Source: JANLSE01 sp038214135
GTDB taxonomy: Bacteria; Chloroflexota; Chloroflexia; Chloroflexales; Roseiflexaceae
Length of the DNA: 64,000 nt
Assembly: GCA_038214135.1 (NCBI GenBank)
Contig: JBBQSD010000010.1
Span: 1-64,000, forward strand
Reading direction: 5' to 3'
Within the stretch, counting starts at the first letter, position 1. Each line of letters starts with the position of its first letter. The notes under the pieces were generated by a model. The model saw only the letters and a program-made list of their open reading frames with translations, searched no databases and was not told where the DNA came from. This document shows positions 26,263 to 33,913 of the stretch, piece by piece. The translations under genes and the position numbers were made by a program.

Positions 26263-27483
26263 ATGACGATGATACTCTCCCAGAATGCTGTTCGTGCGCT
26301 TATGCTGGCTGCGACTGGCCTTGATGCTCGGCCCGACTCTCCAGCCGAGAAGCTGGATGTGCTTGCGACGATTAGCCGCATGGCAGTGCTGCAGATCGAT
26401 ACGATTCATATTGTGGCCCGTAGCCCGTATCTGGTTCTGTGGAGCCGTTTGGGCAGCTACCAGCAACGCTGGCTGGATGAACTATTGGCCGATGGAGCGC
26501 TGTTCGAATATTGGTCGCATGCTGCCTGCTTTCTGCCAATCGAATATTATCCATTGTACCGCAGCCAGATGCTCCATGGGCAGGATCGCCTTCGGAAGTA
26601 TGCTCATGAGTGGCTTGCGGAACATCGGGCATTGGCTGACCATTTACTTGGCCATATTCGAGAGAACGGCCCAGTTCGTTCATCCGATTTTGAGCGTACC
26701 GATGGGCAGAAGGGCACATGGTGGAACTGGAAGATCGAGAAACAAGCGCTGGAAATTCTGCTCATTTCTGGGGAACTCATGATTTCACGTCGCCACAACT
26801 TCCAGCGGATCTACGATGTGCGTGAGCAGGTGCTGCCATCCTGGGATGATGCACAGATCCCGACTGTGGCTGAGGTACAGCGTATCCTGGCACTCCGGGC
26901 GGTGCAGGTATTGGGGGTTGCTCCGGCGCGCTGGGTTGCCGATTATTTCCGTATGAGTGGCAGTGCTACCCCGAAAATTGTTCGGCAATTGGCGGCAGAG
27001 GGGCAGCTACTCACTGTTGAGGTTGAGGGCTGGAATGAGCCAGGCTATGTTCATCCTGACAATCAGGTATTGGCCGAGAAGGCAGCGGCTGGGCTGATCC
27101 AGCCACACCTGACGACCCTGCTCTCGCCGTTTGATCCGCTGGTATGGCATCGGGCGCGGGCATCGGAACTATTTGGCTTTGATTACCTGATCGAGTGCTA
27201 TACCCCGGCTCCCAAGCGGCGCTATGGCTATTTTACCCTACCGATCCTGCGGCGTGGGCAGTTGGTTGGGCGGCTCGATCCGAAGGCACATCGCAAGGAA
27301 GGTCTGTTTGAGGTCAAGGCGCTGCATCTGGAGCCAGGGATTAATCCGGATGAGCAGCTTGCCACCGATATTGCTGGAACACTGCGCGATTGTGCAAATT
27401 GGCATGCAACGCCAGATATTGTTGTGCGATGGGCCGATCCGCCGGAGTTTGCGGAGCTTGTGCGGCGGGCGTTAGATGGCTAA
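26263..27483 (+). CDS. YcaQ/AlkZ-family DNA glycosylase (winged-helix, crosslink repair)
   Basis: A 406-residue HTH_42/YcaQ protein; this family unhooks interstrand crosslinks and removes bulky N-alkyl bases. It carries the catalytic Q-x-D motif in VLQIDTIHIVARSPYLVLWSR (about residues 46-66, the YcaQ/AlkX type), then LFEYWSHAACFLP, winged-helix repeats (GPVRSSDFE, QALEILLISGELMI) and LLSPFDPLVWHRARASELFGFDYLIECYTP near the C-terminus. ATG 26263 is used: the 24 codons upstream in frame are palindrome-encoded. The promoter at 26111-26132 has a LexA-like box, which would fit a DNA-repair gene. Confidence 0.88.
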   Translation: MTMILSQNAVRALMLAATGLDARPDSPAEKLDVLATISRMAVLQIDTIHIVARSPYLVLWSRLGSYQQRWLDELLADGALFEYWSHAACFLPIEYYPLYRSQMLHGQDRLRKYAHEWLAEHRALADHLLGHIRENGPVRSSDFERTDGQKGTWWNWKIEKQALEILLISGELMISRRHNFQRIYDVREQVLPSWDDAQIPTVAEVQRILALRAVQVLGVAPARWVADYFRMSGSATPKIVRQLAAEGQLLTVEVEGWNEPGYVHPDNQVLAEKAAAGLIQPHLTTLLSPFDPLVWHRARASELFGFDYLIECYTPAPKRRYGYFTLPILRRGQLVGRLDPKAHRKEGLFEVKALHLEPGINPDEQLATDIAGTLRDCANWHATPDIVVRWADPPEFAELVRRALDG

Positions 27484-27549
27484 CGGACAAAAAACAACGC
27501 AACAAAGGAGCATGCTTCTACACTCTAACAGAACTCCTATGCAAACTAT

Positions 27550-27578
27550 TTGATTGCCCGTCTGTGATCGGGTACAAT
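27550..27578 (+). promoter_or_regulatory. Sigma-70-type promoter for the FmdB-like gene
   Basis: TTGATT, 17-base spacer, TACAAT; 51 bases before the ATG at 27629. Confidence 0.55.
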
Positions 27579-27628
27579 ACGAATGAAGATACATGTTCCA
27601 ATCAATGTTACCGGAGGGTTTCCAGGAT

Positions 27629-27982
27629 ATGCCTACCTATGTCTATACATGCGACGCATGCAACAAGCAGTTTGAAAAGGTTCAATCCTTTAAGGATGAT
27701 CCGCTTCGGATCTGCATCTGTGGCCAGGAAGGCCGGGTGCGGCGCGTCTTCCAGCCCGTAGGCATCGTCTTCAAGGGTTCGGGCTGGTATATCACCGACA
27801 GTCGCAAAAGCGAGACTGCCAGTGTCAATCCTGCCGCGAATGCCAACGGCGATACGGCGACCAAGACTGATTCGACTACTCCAGCGGCAACTGAAACCAA
27901 GAGTAGCAGTGAGAGTACAACCACAACACCAACAACACCAACATCGACACCAACCACAACAGCAGCGCCATCGGCAGATTAG
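27629..27982 (+). CDS. FmdB-family zinc-ribbon protein
   Basis: A 117-residue protein. The FmdB/CxxC zinc ribbon occupies residues 1-50: MPTYVYTCDACNKQFEKVQSF (Cys8, Cys11), then ICICG giving the second Cys pair, VFQPVGIVFKGSGWYITDSR. A 60-residue low-complexity tail rich in Thr, Ser, Ala and Pro follows, as in many bacterial homologues. It is named a putative regulatory protein in other genomes; the molecular role is unknown. ATG 27629 has GGAGGG 10 bases upstream. Confidence 0.88.
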   Translation: MPTYVYTCDACNKQFEKVQSFKDDPLRICICGQEGRVRRVFQPVGIVFKGSGWYITDSRKSETASVNPAANANGDTATKTDSTTPAATETKSSSESTTTTPTTPTSTPTTTAAPSAD

Positions 27983-28061
27983 CCAGGCGCTCTCTTTAAC
28001 CTGCTGGACCTCTCCGTCGCAGTTGAGCGTGCGGGGCAATGTGGTTAGCTGTATCTGTCGC

Positions 28062-28096
28062 TAGGGGCGCCATCCACCATCACGGTGGCGCCCCTA
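28062..28096. repeat. TAGGGGCGCCA...TGGCGCCCCTA palindrome
   Basis: 11-base arms around a 13-base loop in the gap between the FmdB-like gene and cysE. It has the outer arms (TAGGGGCG/CGCCCCTA) of the GGTTCGCGAACC family but a different centre. It could attenuate transcription into cysE. Confidence 0.7.
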
Positions 28097-28146
28097 CGGC
28101 TATGCCGCCCGTTGCCCACTCGCCCCGACGATAGGGAGGTCTTCGT

Positions 28147-28917
28147 ATGTCACTCTCCGAACACATTCAGATTTTACGCGACGATGTGCGTGCTATTCTC
28201 AAGAACGACCCGGCGGCCCGCAGCATTGCTGAGGTATTGCTGTACCCTGGATTACACGCCACACTGTTATATCGCCTCTCGCACGGCCTGTGGAAGCGGA
28301 ATGTACCCTTTATTCCGCGCCTGATTTCGCAGATTGGCCGCTTCCTCACCGGAATCGAAATCCACCCTGGCGCGACGATTGGCCGGGGCTTTTTTATTGA
28401 TCACGGCATGGGTGTTGTGATTGGTGAAACGGCTGAGATCGGCAATTGGGTGATGCTCTATCAGGGTGTCACGCTTGGTGGTACCGGCAAGCAGCGCGGT
28501 AAACGCCATCCCACTATTCAAGATGATGCAATCATTGGCGTGGGAGCGATTATCCTTGGAGATATTACCATTGGGCGTGGAGCGCGGATCGGCGGCGGTG
28601 CTGTGGTTGTCAAGGATGTGCCACCGCACTCGACTGCGGTTGGCGTGCCGGCCCGGATCGTTGCGAAACGCGACCCTACAACTGGTGTGATTCGGCGCAT
28701 TGAAATCCTGCCCGACCCAGAGGCCGATATGTTGCGTAGCCTACGAGCGCGGGTGATCGATCTTGAACAACGCCTGACCGAACTCGAGGATGTGACCGAT
28801 CATCATAAACTCGAACACAAAGTTGGCGCACACGAGCCATTCACTCCCAACCCATGGGCCAGCCTGGATGAGAATGGGCTGTATGATAGTGATTACACAT
28901 TAGGTGCGGGAATCTAG
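28147..28917 (+). CDS. cysE: Serine O-acetyltransferase
   Basis: A 256-residue enzyme making O-acetylserine, the committed precursor of cysteine. Shown by the N-terminal helical domain (VLLYPGLHATLLYRLSHGLW), the left-handed beta-helix hexapeptides with EIHPGATIGRGFFIDHGMGVVIGETAEIG (catalytic His/Asp pair), GVTLGGTGKQRGKRHPTIQD and AVVVKDVPPHSTAVGVPARIV. The C-terminus beyond ~200 is an acidic coiled extension. AGGGAGG precedes the ATG. cysS follows after 18 bases, a synthesis-plus-charging operon for cysteine. Confidence 0.95.
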   Translation: MSLSEHIQILRDDVRAILKNDPAARSIAEVLLYPGLHATLLYRLSHGLWKRNVPFIPRLISQIGRFLTGIEIHPGATIGRGFFIDHGMGVVIGETAEIGNWVMLYQGVTLGGTGKQRGKRHPTIQDDAIIGVGAIILGDITIGRGARIGGGAVVVKDVPPHSTAVGVPARIVAKRDPTTGVIRRIEILPDPEADMLRSLRARVIDLEQRLTELEDVTDHHKLEHKVGAHEPFTPNPWASLDENGLYDSDYTLGAGI

Positions 28918-28935
28918 GAGCACAAGAGGAATTGC

Positions 28936-30357
28936 ATGAGTATTCGATTATATAACTCGCTCTCGCGTACGGTTGAGATGCTTGAGACGCTCGAACCAGA
29001 TCGGATAAAAATGTATGTGTGTGGCGTGACGGTCTATGATAAAGCTCATATCGGCCACGCCATGTCTGCAATGGTGTTTGATGTCATTCGCCGCTATCTC
29101 GAATTTCGCAATTATACCGTTCAGCATGTTGTCAATTTTACCGATGTCGATGACAAAATCATCAACCGTGCCAATGCACTTGGGATCGATCCAGCCAAAC
29201 TGGCATCCGATCTGGCCGAGGAATTTCTGGCCGATCTACAGCAACTCAACGTTCAACGGGCAACGGTATACCCACGAGCGACGGAGACGATGCCCGAGAT
29301 TCAGGGCTTCATTAGCAAGCTAATCGAGCATGAACACGCCTACATACTGGGCAACGATGTCTATTTCCGGGTGCCTTCCGATCCGGAATATGGCAAGCTC
29401 TCGGGGCGCAGCCTGGACGATATGATTGCTGGCAATCGCATCAGCCTGGATGAGCGCAAGGAACATCCGGCAGATTTTGCGTTGTGGAAGAGTGCCAAAC
29501 CCGGCGAGCCATTCTGGGATAGCTCGTGGGGAGCGGGGCGACCTGGCTGGCATATTGAGTGCTCGGCCATGAACCTCAAGCATCTGGGCCAGCAGATCGA
29601 TATTCATGGCGGCGGCAGTGATCTTGTGTTCCCACATCACGAGAATGAGATCGCCCAGACCGAGAGTATGACGGGCAAGCCATTTGCACGCTACTGGATG
29701 CATAATGGGATGTTGCAGATCCAGACAAAGCTGGCCGATGGCACAACCAAGATGGAAAAGATGTCCAAATCACTCGGTAATGTTGTCACCATCGAAGCCT
29801 TCCTGGCCGAGCATGAAGCCGATGTATTGCGCCTGATCGTGCTTTCCAGCTACTATCGCAGCCCATTGGCCTATGGCACCGAGATCGTTGCCGATCAGGA
29901 GCGCAAACTAGCCCGCCTGCGAAGCGCCCTCGCACCAGCGGTTGGCAGCCAGGAAGATGGCGCGGTTGTAGATCTACTGGTGGCGACGACGGGGCAGGCG
30001 CGTGAGCGCTTCATCGAGTCGATGGACGATGATTTCAACACGGCTGGTGCGATTGCGGCGCTGTTTGAGCTCGTGCGAGCGATCAATGTCGCCCGTGATG
30101 GCGGGGCCAGCAGTGCAGCGCTTGGGCGTGCCCAGGCCGAATTGCGTGAGCTATCTGGCGTGCTTGGCCTAACATTCGAACGCAACCGAGGCCAATCGCA
30201 GGAAGCGGCTCCGTTCATCGAACTGCTGATCGAACTGCGTGCTGAATTGCGTAAAGCCAAACAATATGCACTGGCCGATACCGTTCGCAATCGATTGACC
30301 GATCTTGGCGTCGTTCTGGAGGATGGGCCGCAGGGAACGCGGTGGAAGATTAAATAG
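28936..30357 (+). CDS. cysS: Cysteinyl-tRNA synthetase
   Basis: A 473-residue class I synthetase, normal length. It has the zinc-ligand Cys in MYVCGVTVYDKAHIGHA with HIGH-type HIGH (residues ~35-38), the second zinc ligands in WHIECSAM and HHENEIAQ, the KMSKS loop as KMSKSLGN (~275), and the DALR C-terminal domain. AGAGG lies 7 bases before the ATG; it is in an operon with cysE. The stop TAG is part of a TAGCTATCAGC heptamer-repeat border. Confidence 0.96.
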   Translation: MSIRLYNSLSRTVEMLETLEPDRIKMYVCGVTVYDKAHIGHAMSAMVFDVIRRYLEFRNYTVQHVVNFTDVDDKIINRANALGIDPAKLASDLAEEFLADLQQLNVQRATVYPRATETMPEIQGFISKLIEHEHAYILGNDVYFRVPSDPEYGKLSGRSLDDMIAGNRISLDERKEHPADFALWKSAKPGEPFWDSSWGAGRPGWHIECSAMNLKHLGQQIDIHGGGSDLVFPHHENEIAQTESMTGKPFARYWMHNGMLQIQTKLADGTTKMEKMSKSLGNVVTIEAFLAEHEADVLRLIVLSSYYRSPLAYGTEIVADQERKLARLRSALAPAVGSQEDGAVVDLLVATTGQARERFIESMDDDFNTAGAIAALFELVRAINVARDGGASSAALGRAQAELRELSGVLGLTFERNRGQSQEAAPFIELLIELRAELRKAKQYALADTVRNRLTDLGVVLEDGPQGTRWKIK

Positions 30358-30470
30358 CTATCAGCGCTCAGCAGTCAGCTATCAGCAATCTATGAACAAT
30401 CCATAGTGTGTCCCAAGCCGAGAACTGACGGTCGAGAACTGAAGGCTGAAAGCTGAAAGCTGAAGGCTAC
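30354..30470. repeat. AGCTGAA-family arrays between cysS and prmA
   Basis: Two arrays in opposite orientation, 30354-30390 (AGCTATC, AGCGCTC, AGCAGTC units) and 30421-30470 (GAGAACT, then GCTGAAA units), separated by ~30 bases. The second ends only 4 bases before the prmA ATG, so it occupies the ribosome-binding site position. Confidence 0.8.
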
Positions 30471-30473
30471 TGT

Positions 30474-31445
30474 ATGAACTGGCTCGAACTAAGCGTCCAG
30501 GTCGATCCCGAGGCGGTTGAATCGATCTCCGAGTTGTTATCCGGATATGGCTACAATGGCGGTGTCGTGATCGATCAGCCGATTATTCCGGGTGAGGATG
30601 GCCCTGAATATACCTATGATGCTGGGCGTCCGGTGACATTGCGAACCTATCTGCCGCTGGATGACCAGGCAGAAACGATTCGGGTGCGGATCGAACAGGC
30701 GCTCTGGCATCTGGGGCGCATGCGAACGATTGGCCCACTCCTGGTTCAGCCAATTGAGGAGCAGGATTGGGCAAATGCCTGGAAGCGCTACTACACGATC
30801 CAGCATGTTGGCGAGAAAACGGTGATTGTGCCATCCTGGCTTGAATACACGCCACATCCTGGCGAGGTGATTATTCGGCTTGATCCCGGCATGGCGTTTG
30901 GCACTGGGCTTCACCCAACCACGCGGCTGTGCCTGGCATTGCTGGAAGGGTATGTGCAACCGGGCCAGGTGGTGCTCGATCTGGGTAGCGGCTCGGGTAT
31001 TCTGGCAATTGCAGCGGCGCATCTCGGGGCACAACGCGTGCTGGCGCTCGATACCGATCCGATTGCGGTTGAGGCCAGTGCTGCAAATGCTGCCCGTAAT
31101 GGTGTTGGCGCACAGGTTGTCTCTGCCGAAGGGAGCCTTGGGCGTGGCCTGGAATTGGGCAACTGGCTCACATCCAGCAGCGAGGCGTGTGAACCCAATC
31201 TGGAATCAGCGGCGGCGAACCCTGGCTCGTTTGATCTGATCGTTGCCAATATTCTGGCGCGTATTCTTGCCATTCTGGCCGATGATATGGCCAACGCCCT
31301 GGCCCCCGGCGCACTGCTGCTCAGCTCTGGGATCATCGCCGACCGTGAGGATGAGGTGGCATTGGCCTATGCCGCTGCTGGCCTCGAACGCATCGAGCGC
31401 CGCCAGGAGGGCGATTGGGTTGCGCTCGTCCATCAGCGAGTGTAA
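30474..31445 (+). CDS. prmA: Ribosomal protein L11 methyltransferase
   Basis: A 323-residue SAM-dependent enzyme methylating L11. N-terminal substrate domain MNWLELSVQVDPEAVESISELL; WANAWKRYY; IRLDPGMAFGTGLHPTTRLCL (~135-155); SAM loop VLDLGSGSGILAIAA; post-I acid in ALDTDPIAVEA; FDLIVANILA. About 30 residues between EGSLGRG and FDLIVANILA are longer than in typical PrmA, without a recognisable repeat. The ribosome-binding region is repeat-derived and lacks a good Shine-Dalgarno. rsmE follows after 7 bases. Confidence 0.92.
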   Translation: MNWLELSVQVDPEAVESISELLSGYGYNGGVVIDQPIIPGEDGPEYTYDAGRPVTLRTYLPLDDQAETIRVRIEQALWHLGRMRTIGPLLVQPIEEQDWANAWKRYYTIQHVGEKTVIVPSWLEYTPHPGEVIIRLDPGMAFGTGLHPTTRLCLALLEGYVQPGQVVLDLGSGSGILAIAAAHLGAQRVLALDTDPIAVEASAANAARNGVGAQVVSAEGSLGRGLELGNWLTSSSEACEPNLESAAANPGSFDLIVANILARILAILADDMANALAPGALLLSSGIIADREDEVALAYAAAGLERIERRQEGDWVALVHQRV

Positions 31446-31452
31446 CGGCTTT

Positions 31453-32220
31453 ATGTCCAAACGACAAACAACCCGTAGCAATACCTATCGCTTTTTCGTG
31501 CCACCAACATGCTTTCGCGGTGATCGTGTCGAGATCGATGATCCCGATCTTGCGCGGCAGCTTGCTGTTGTTCTGCGCCTTGGTGTTGGTGATCGCGTAG
31601 TGTTTCTGGATGGCATTGGCAACCAATCTATCGTCGTTCTTACTGAAGTTGGCAAAGGGCGTGTGCGCGGGCAGATCGAGCAGCAGGAATTAGCTGGCGC
31701 TGAGCCACATCTGGCGCTGACATTGTATATCGGGTTGATGCGTGCCGAACGGTTTGAATGGCTGTTGCAGAAGGGCACCGAGCTTGGTGTCGCTGCGTTT
31801 GTGCCAGTGCTGTGTGAGCGCAGCGTCAGCGATGGAGCGGTTGGTGCAGCCAAACTGGCCCGTTGGCAGCGGATCATTCGCGAAGCCGCCGAGCAGTGCC
31901 GCCGTGGGCGAATACCGCAGCTTGAATTGCCAATTGGCTTTAATCAGGCCTGCGCTGGTGCGATTGCCAATGGCCCAGCATTATTGTTATGGGAAGGCCA
32001 GGGCGTCCAGGCAATTGGTGCAGTGTTGCGGGCATTGACTGCACCTGTTGGTTTGAGCTTGTTGAGTGGGCCAGAGGGCGGGTTGAGTGATGCGGAATAC
32101 AGCCAGGCTCAGGCGCATGGCATTGTTGCGGTGACACTCGGGCCACGAACGTTGCGTGCCGAGACGGCTCCATTAGCTGCTGCTGCCATCGCGCTGTATC
32201 AGTTCGGCGATATGGAATAA
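31453..32220 (+). CDS. rsmE: 16S rRNA m3U1498 methyltransferase
   Basis: A 255-residue SPOUT methyltransferase. It has N-terminal PUA-like YRFFVPPTCF and ARQLAVVLRLGVGD, central KGTELGVAAFVPVLCERSV and AAEQCRRGRIPQLE, and the trefoil-knot SAM site LLSGPEGGLSDAE and TLGPRTLRAETAPLAA. The ATG at 31453 is 7 bases after prmA and fits the family N-terminus. The open frame begins 70 codons earlier inside prmA, but that part has no family similarity. It pairs with prmA as a ribosome-modification unit. Confidence 0.94.
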   Translation: MSKRQTTRSNTYRFFVPPTCFRGDRVEIDDPDLARQLAVVLRLGVGDRVVFLDGIGNQSIVVLTEVGKGRVRGQIEQQELAGAEPHLALTLYIGLMRAERFEWLLQKGTELGVAAFVPVLCERSVSDGAVGAAKLARWQRIIREAAEQCRRGRIPQLELPIGFNQACAGAIANGPALLLWEGQGVQAIGAVLRALTAPVGLSLLSGPEGGLSDAEYSQAQAHGIVAVTLGPRTLRAETAPLAAAAIALYQFGDME

Positions 32221-32232
32221 CTGGAGATGCCA

Positions 32233-33480
32233 ATGTTGATCCGTACTGTGTTGCGAGTCGTGAGTGCTATCATATTGCTGCTTGCTGGATTCATGGCTGG
32301 CTGGTATGGCGCGATCATGCTTGTCCCAGGTTCTGCCAGCCAATCCGGCCCGGCAGCGGTGCGTGAGCAATTCGGCGTGTTCTGGGAGGTCTGGGATCTG
32401 GTTGAGAACGAGTATTATGGCCGTGCTGCTCTTGACCAAACCAAGATGATCCAGGGTGCAATCAAGGGCATGCTTTCTGGCATTGGCGATCAGTATAGTG
32501 TGTATCAGGAGCCGGATCTGGCTGCCCAGACACAGGATCATATGCAGGGCAAATTGGGTGGCATTGGCAGCTATCTGCGGATCACCGATGGACGTGCCTT
32601 CCTGTATAAACCATTCAAGAGCGGCCCAGCCTATCAGGCTGGCCTACGCCAGGATGATGAACTGATCAAGATCGATGGTGCGGATGTGCCACCATTGATT
32701 ACCGGGCTGGATGTGAGCGCCGCATCGGTGAAGATTGCGGCACTGCTGCGTGGCCCGGAGAACACACAGGTTGCATTGGTGATCCGCAATGCAAGCGGCG
32801 CACTCACCAACATCACACTGACACGCCGCGATATTGTTGTGCCAAGCGTGGAGGCGCAGCGCTTCGATGGTGGCATCGTCTATCTGCGAGTATCTGAATT
32901 CAAGGGCAATACGACCAAGGAATTCGATGATGCATTGCGCGAACTGCTGACGAACCGCCCGCGTGGGATTATCCTTGATCTGCGCAATAACCCTGGTGGG
33001 CTGCTTGGCAGCGCACAGGATATGCTTGGCCGCTTCTATCGCGGGGTTGCCTTGTATGAGCAGGATGGCATTGGCGGCGAGAAGGAGCTACGCACTAATG
33101 GCAATCCATCGATCCCTGATGTACCACTGATCGTGCTTGTCAATAATGGTTCGGCCAGTGCCAGCGAAATTGTTGCCGGAGCGCTGCTTGATCGCCGCCC
33201 CTCAACCACATTACTCGGCGAGAAGACATTTGGCAAAGGTTCGGTTCAGAATGTCCATACACTACGCGATGGTGGTAGTGCTCGAATCACCTTTGCCCAT
33301 TGGGTTACACCCGATCATCATGCCATTCATGCGGTTGGCCTAACACCGCAATATATTGTCCCGTTTGCCGATGATCCAAACAGCCGCGTCCCGTGTGTGG
33401 CCGATCGGCAGCCAACGCCTGGCCAATCGTTATGTGGCGATACCCAGCTTGCCCAGGCTATTCGCCTCTTGCAGCCGTAA
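32233..33480 (+). CDS. S41-family carboxyl-terminal processing protease
   Basis: A 415-residue CtpA-type serine protease, membrane-anchored by an N-terminal helix (MLIRTVLRVVSAIILLLAGF) with the catalytic part outside. Domain order: the anchor; a helical part with IKGMLSGIGDQYSVY; PDZ domain ~100-185 (GIGSYLRITDGRAFLYKP, GLRQDDELIKIDG); S41 core with LDLRNNPGGLL, the catalytic Ser in VNNGSASASEIVAGAL and Lys in GEKTFGKGSVQ. ATG 32233 has GGAG 6 bases upstream, better than ATG 32227. It follows rsmE by 12 bases. Confidence 0.92.
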   Translation: MLIRTVLRVVSAIILLLAGFMAGWYGAIMLVPGSASQSGPAAVREQFGVFWEVWDLVENEYYGRAALDQTKMIQGAIKGMLSGIGDQYSVYQEPDLAAQTQDHMQGKLGGIGSYLRITDGRAFLYKPFKSGPAYQAGLRQDDELIKIDGADVPPLITGLDVSAASVKIAALLRGPENTQVALVIRNASGALTNITLTRRDIVVPSVEAQRFDGGIVYLRVSEFKGNTTKEFDDALRELLTNRPRGIILDLRNNPGGLLGSAQDMLGRFYRGVALYEQDGIGGEKELRTNGNPSIPDVPLIVLVNNGSASASEIVAGALLDRRPSTTLLGEKTFGKGSVQNVHTLRDGGSARITFAHWVTPDHHAIHAVGLTPQYIVPFADDPNSRVPCVADRQPTPGQSLCGDTQLAQAIRLLQP

Positions 33481-33913
33481 GACGCAAGATTTTGCATCTC
33501 TACGGCCAACCCATTTTGCGTCTCCACGGCCAACCCAGCTTGCATATTTATCCGCAGATTAGCGCAGATGATGGGCACACGGCCCGTATTCATCCGCCAA
33601 TACCCGTAGGGGCGGTTCGTGAACCGCCCATCGTGTGAATTCATCCGCAGATTTCCGCAGATTAGGTGCGACGTATTGTTTTGCAATCGGCATTGATGGC
33701 ACCACAATGCGGTAGCACCAATGTGTGCGCCTGCATGGATCATTCGGCGTGATCATGGCGGGCAGACACGTCGGTCTGCCCCTACGTAATGGCCGGTTTC
33801 GGCGTTGGTGCAAAAACATACGCACATCCCTCGAACAATGGTGGTCGGGCCATGCGTATGATGTGGTAACCATTCTGTGCTGGCATGGCTCCTGATTCAT
33901 GGAGTGCGAGAGA
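33481..33913. repeat. Repeat-rich intergenic region
   Basis: No gene is seen. Contents: AGACGCAA...TTGCGTCT hairpins with TACGGCCAACCCA direct repeats (33478-33545); a GGGGCGGTTCGTGAACCGCCC palindrome (33605-33631); short ATCCGCAGATT direct repeats on both sides of it (about 33550 and 33645); a GGGCAGAC...GTCTGCCCC hairpin (33759-33782). Confidence 0.65.
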
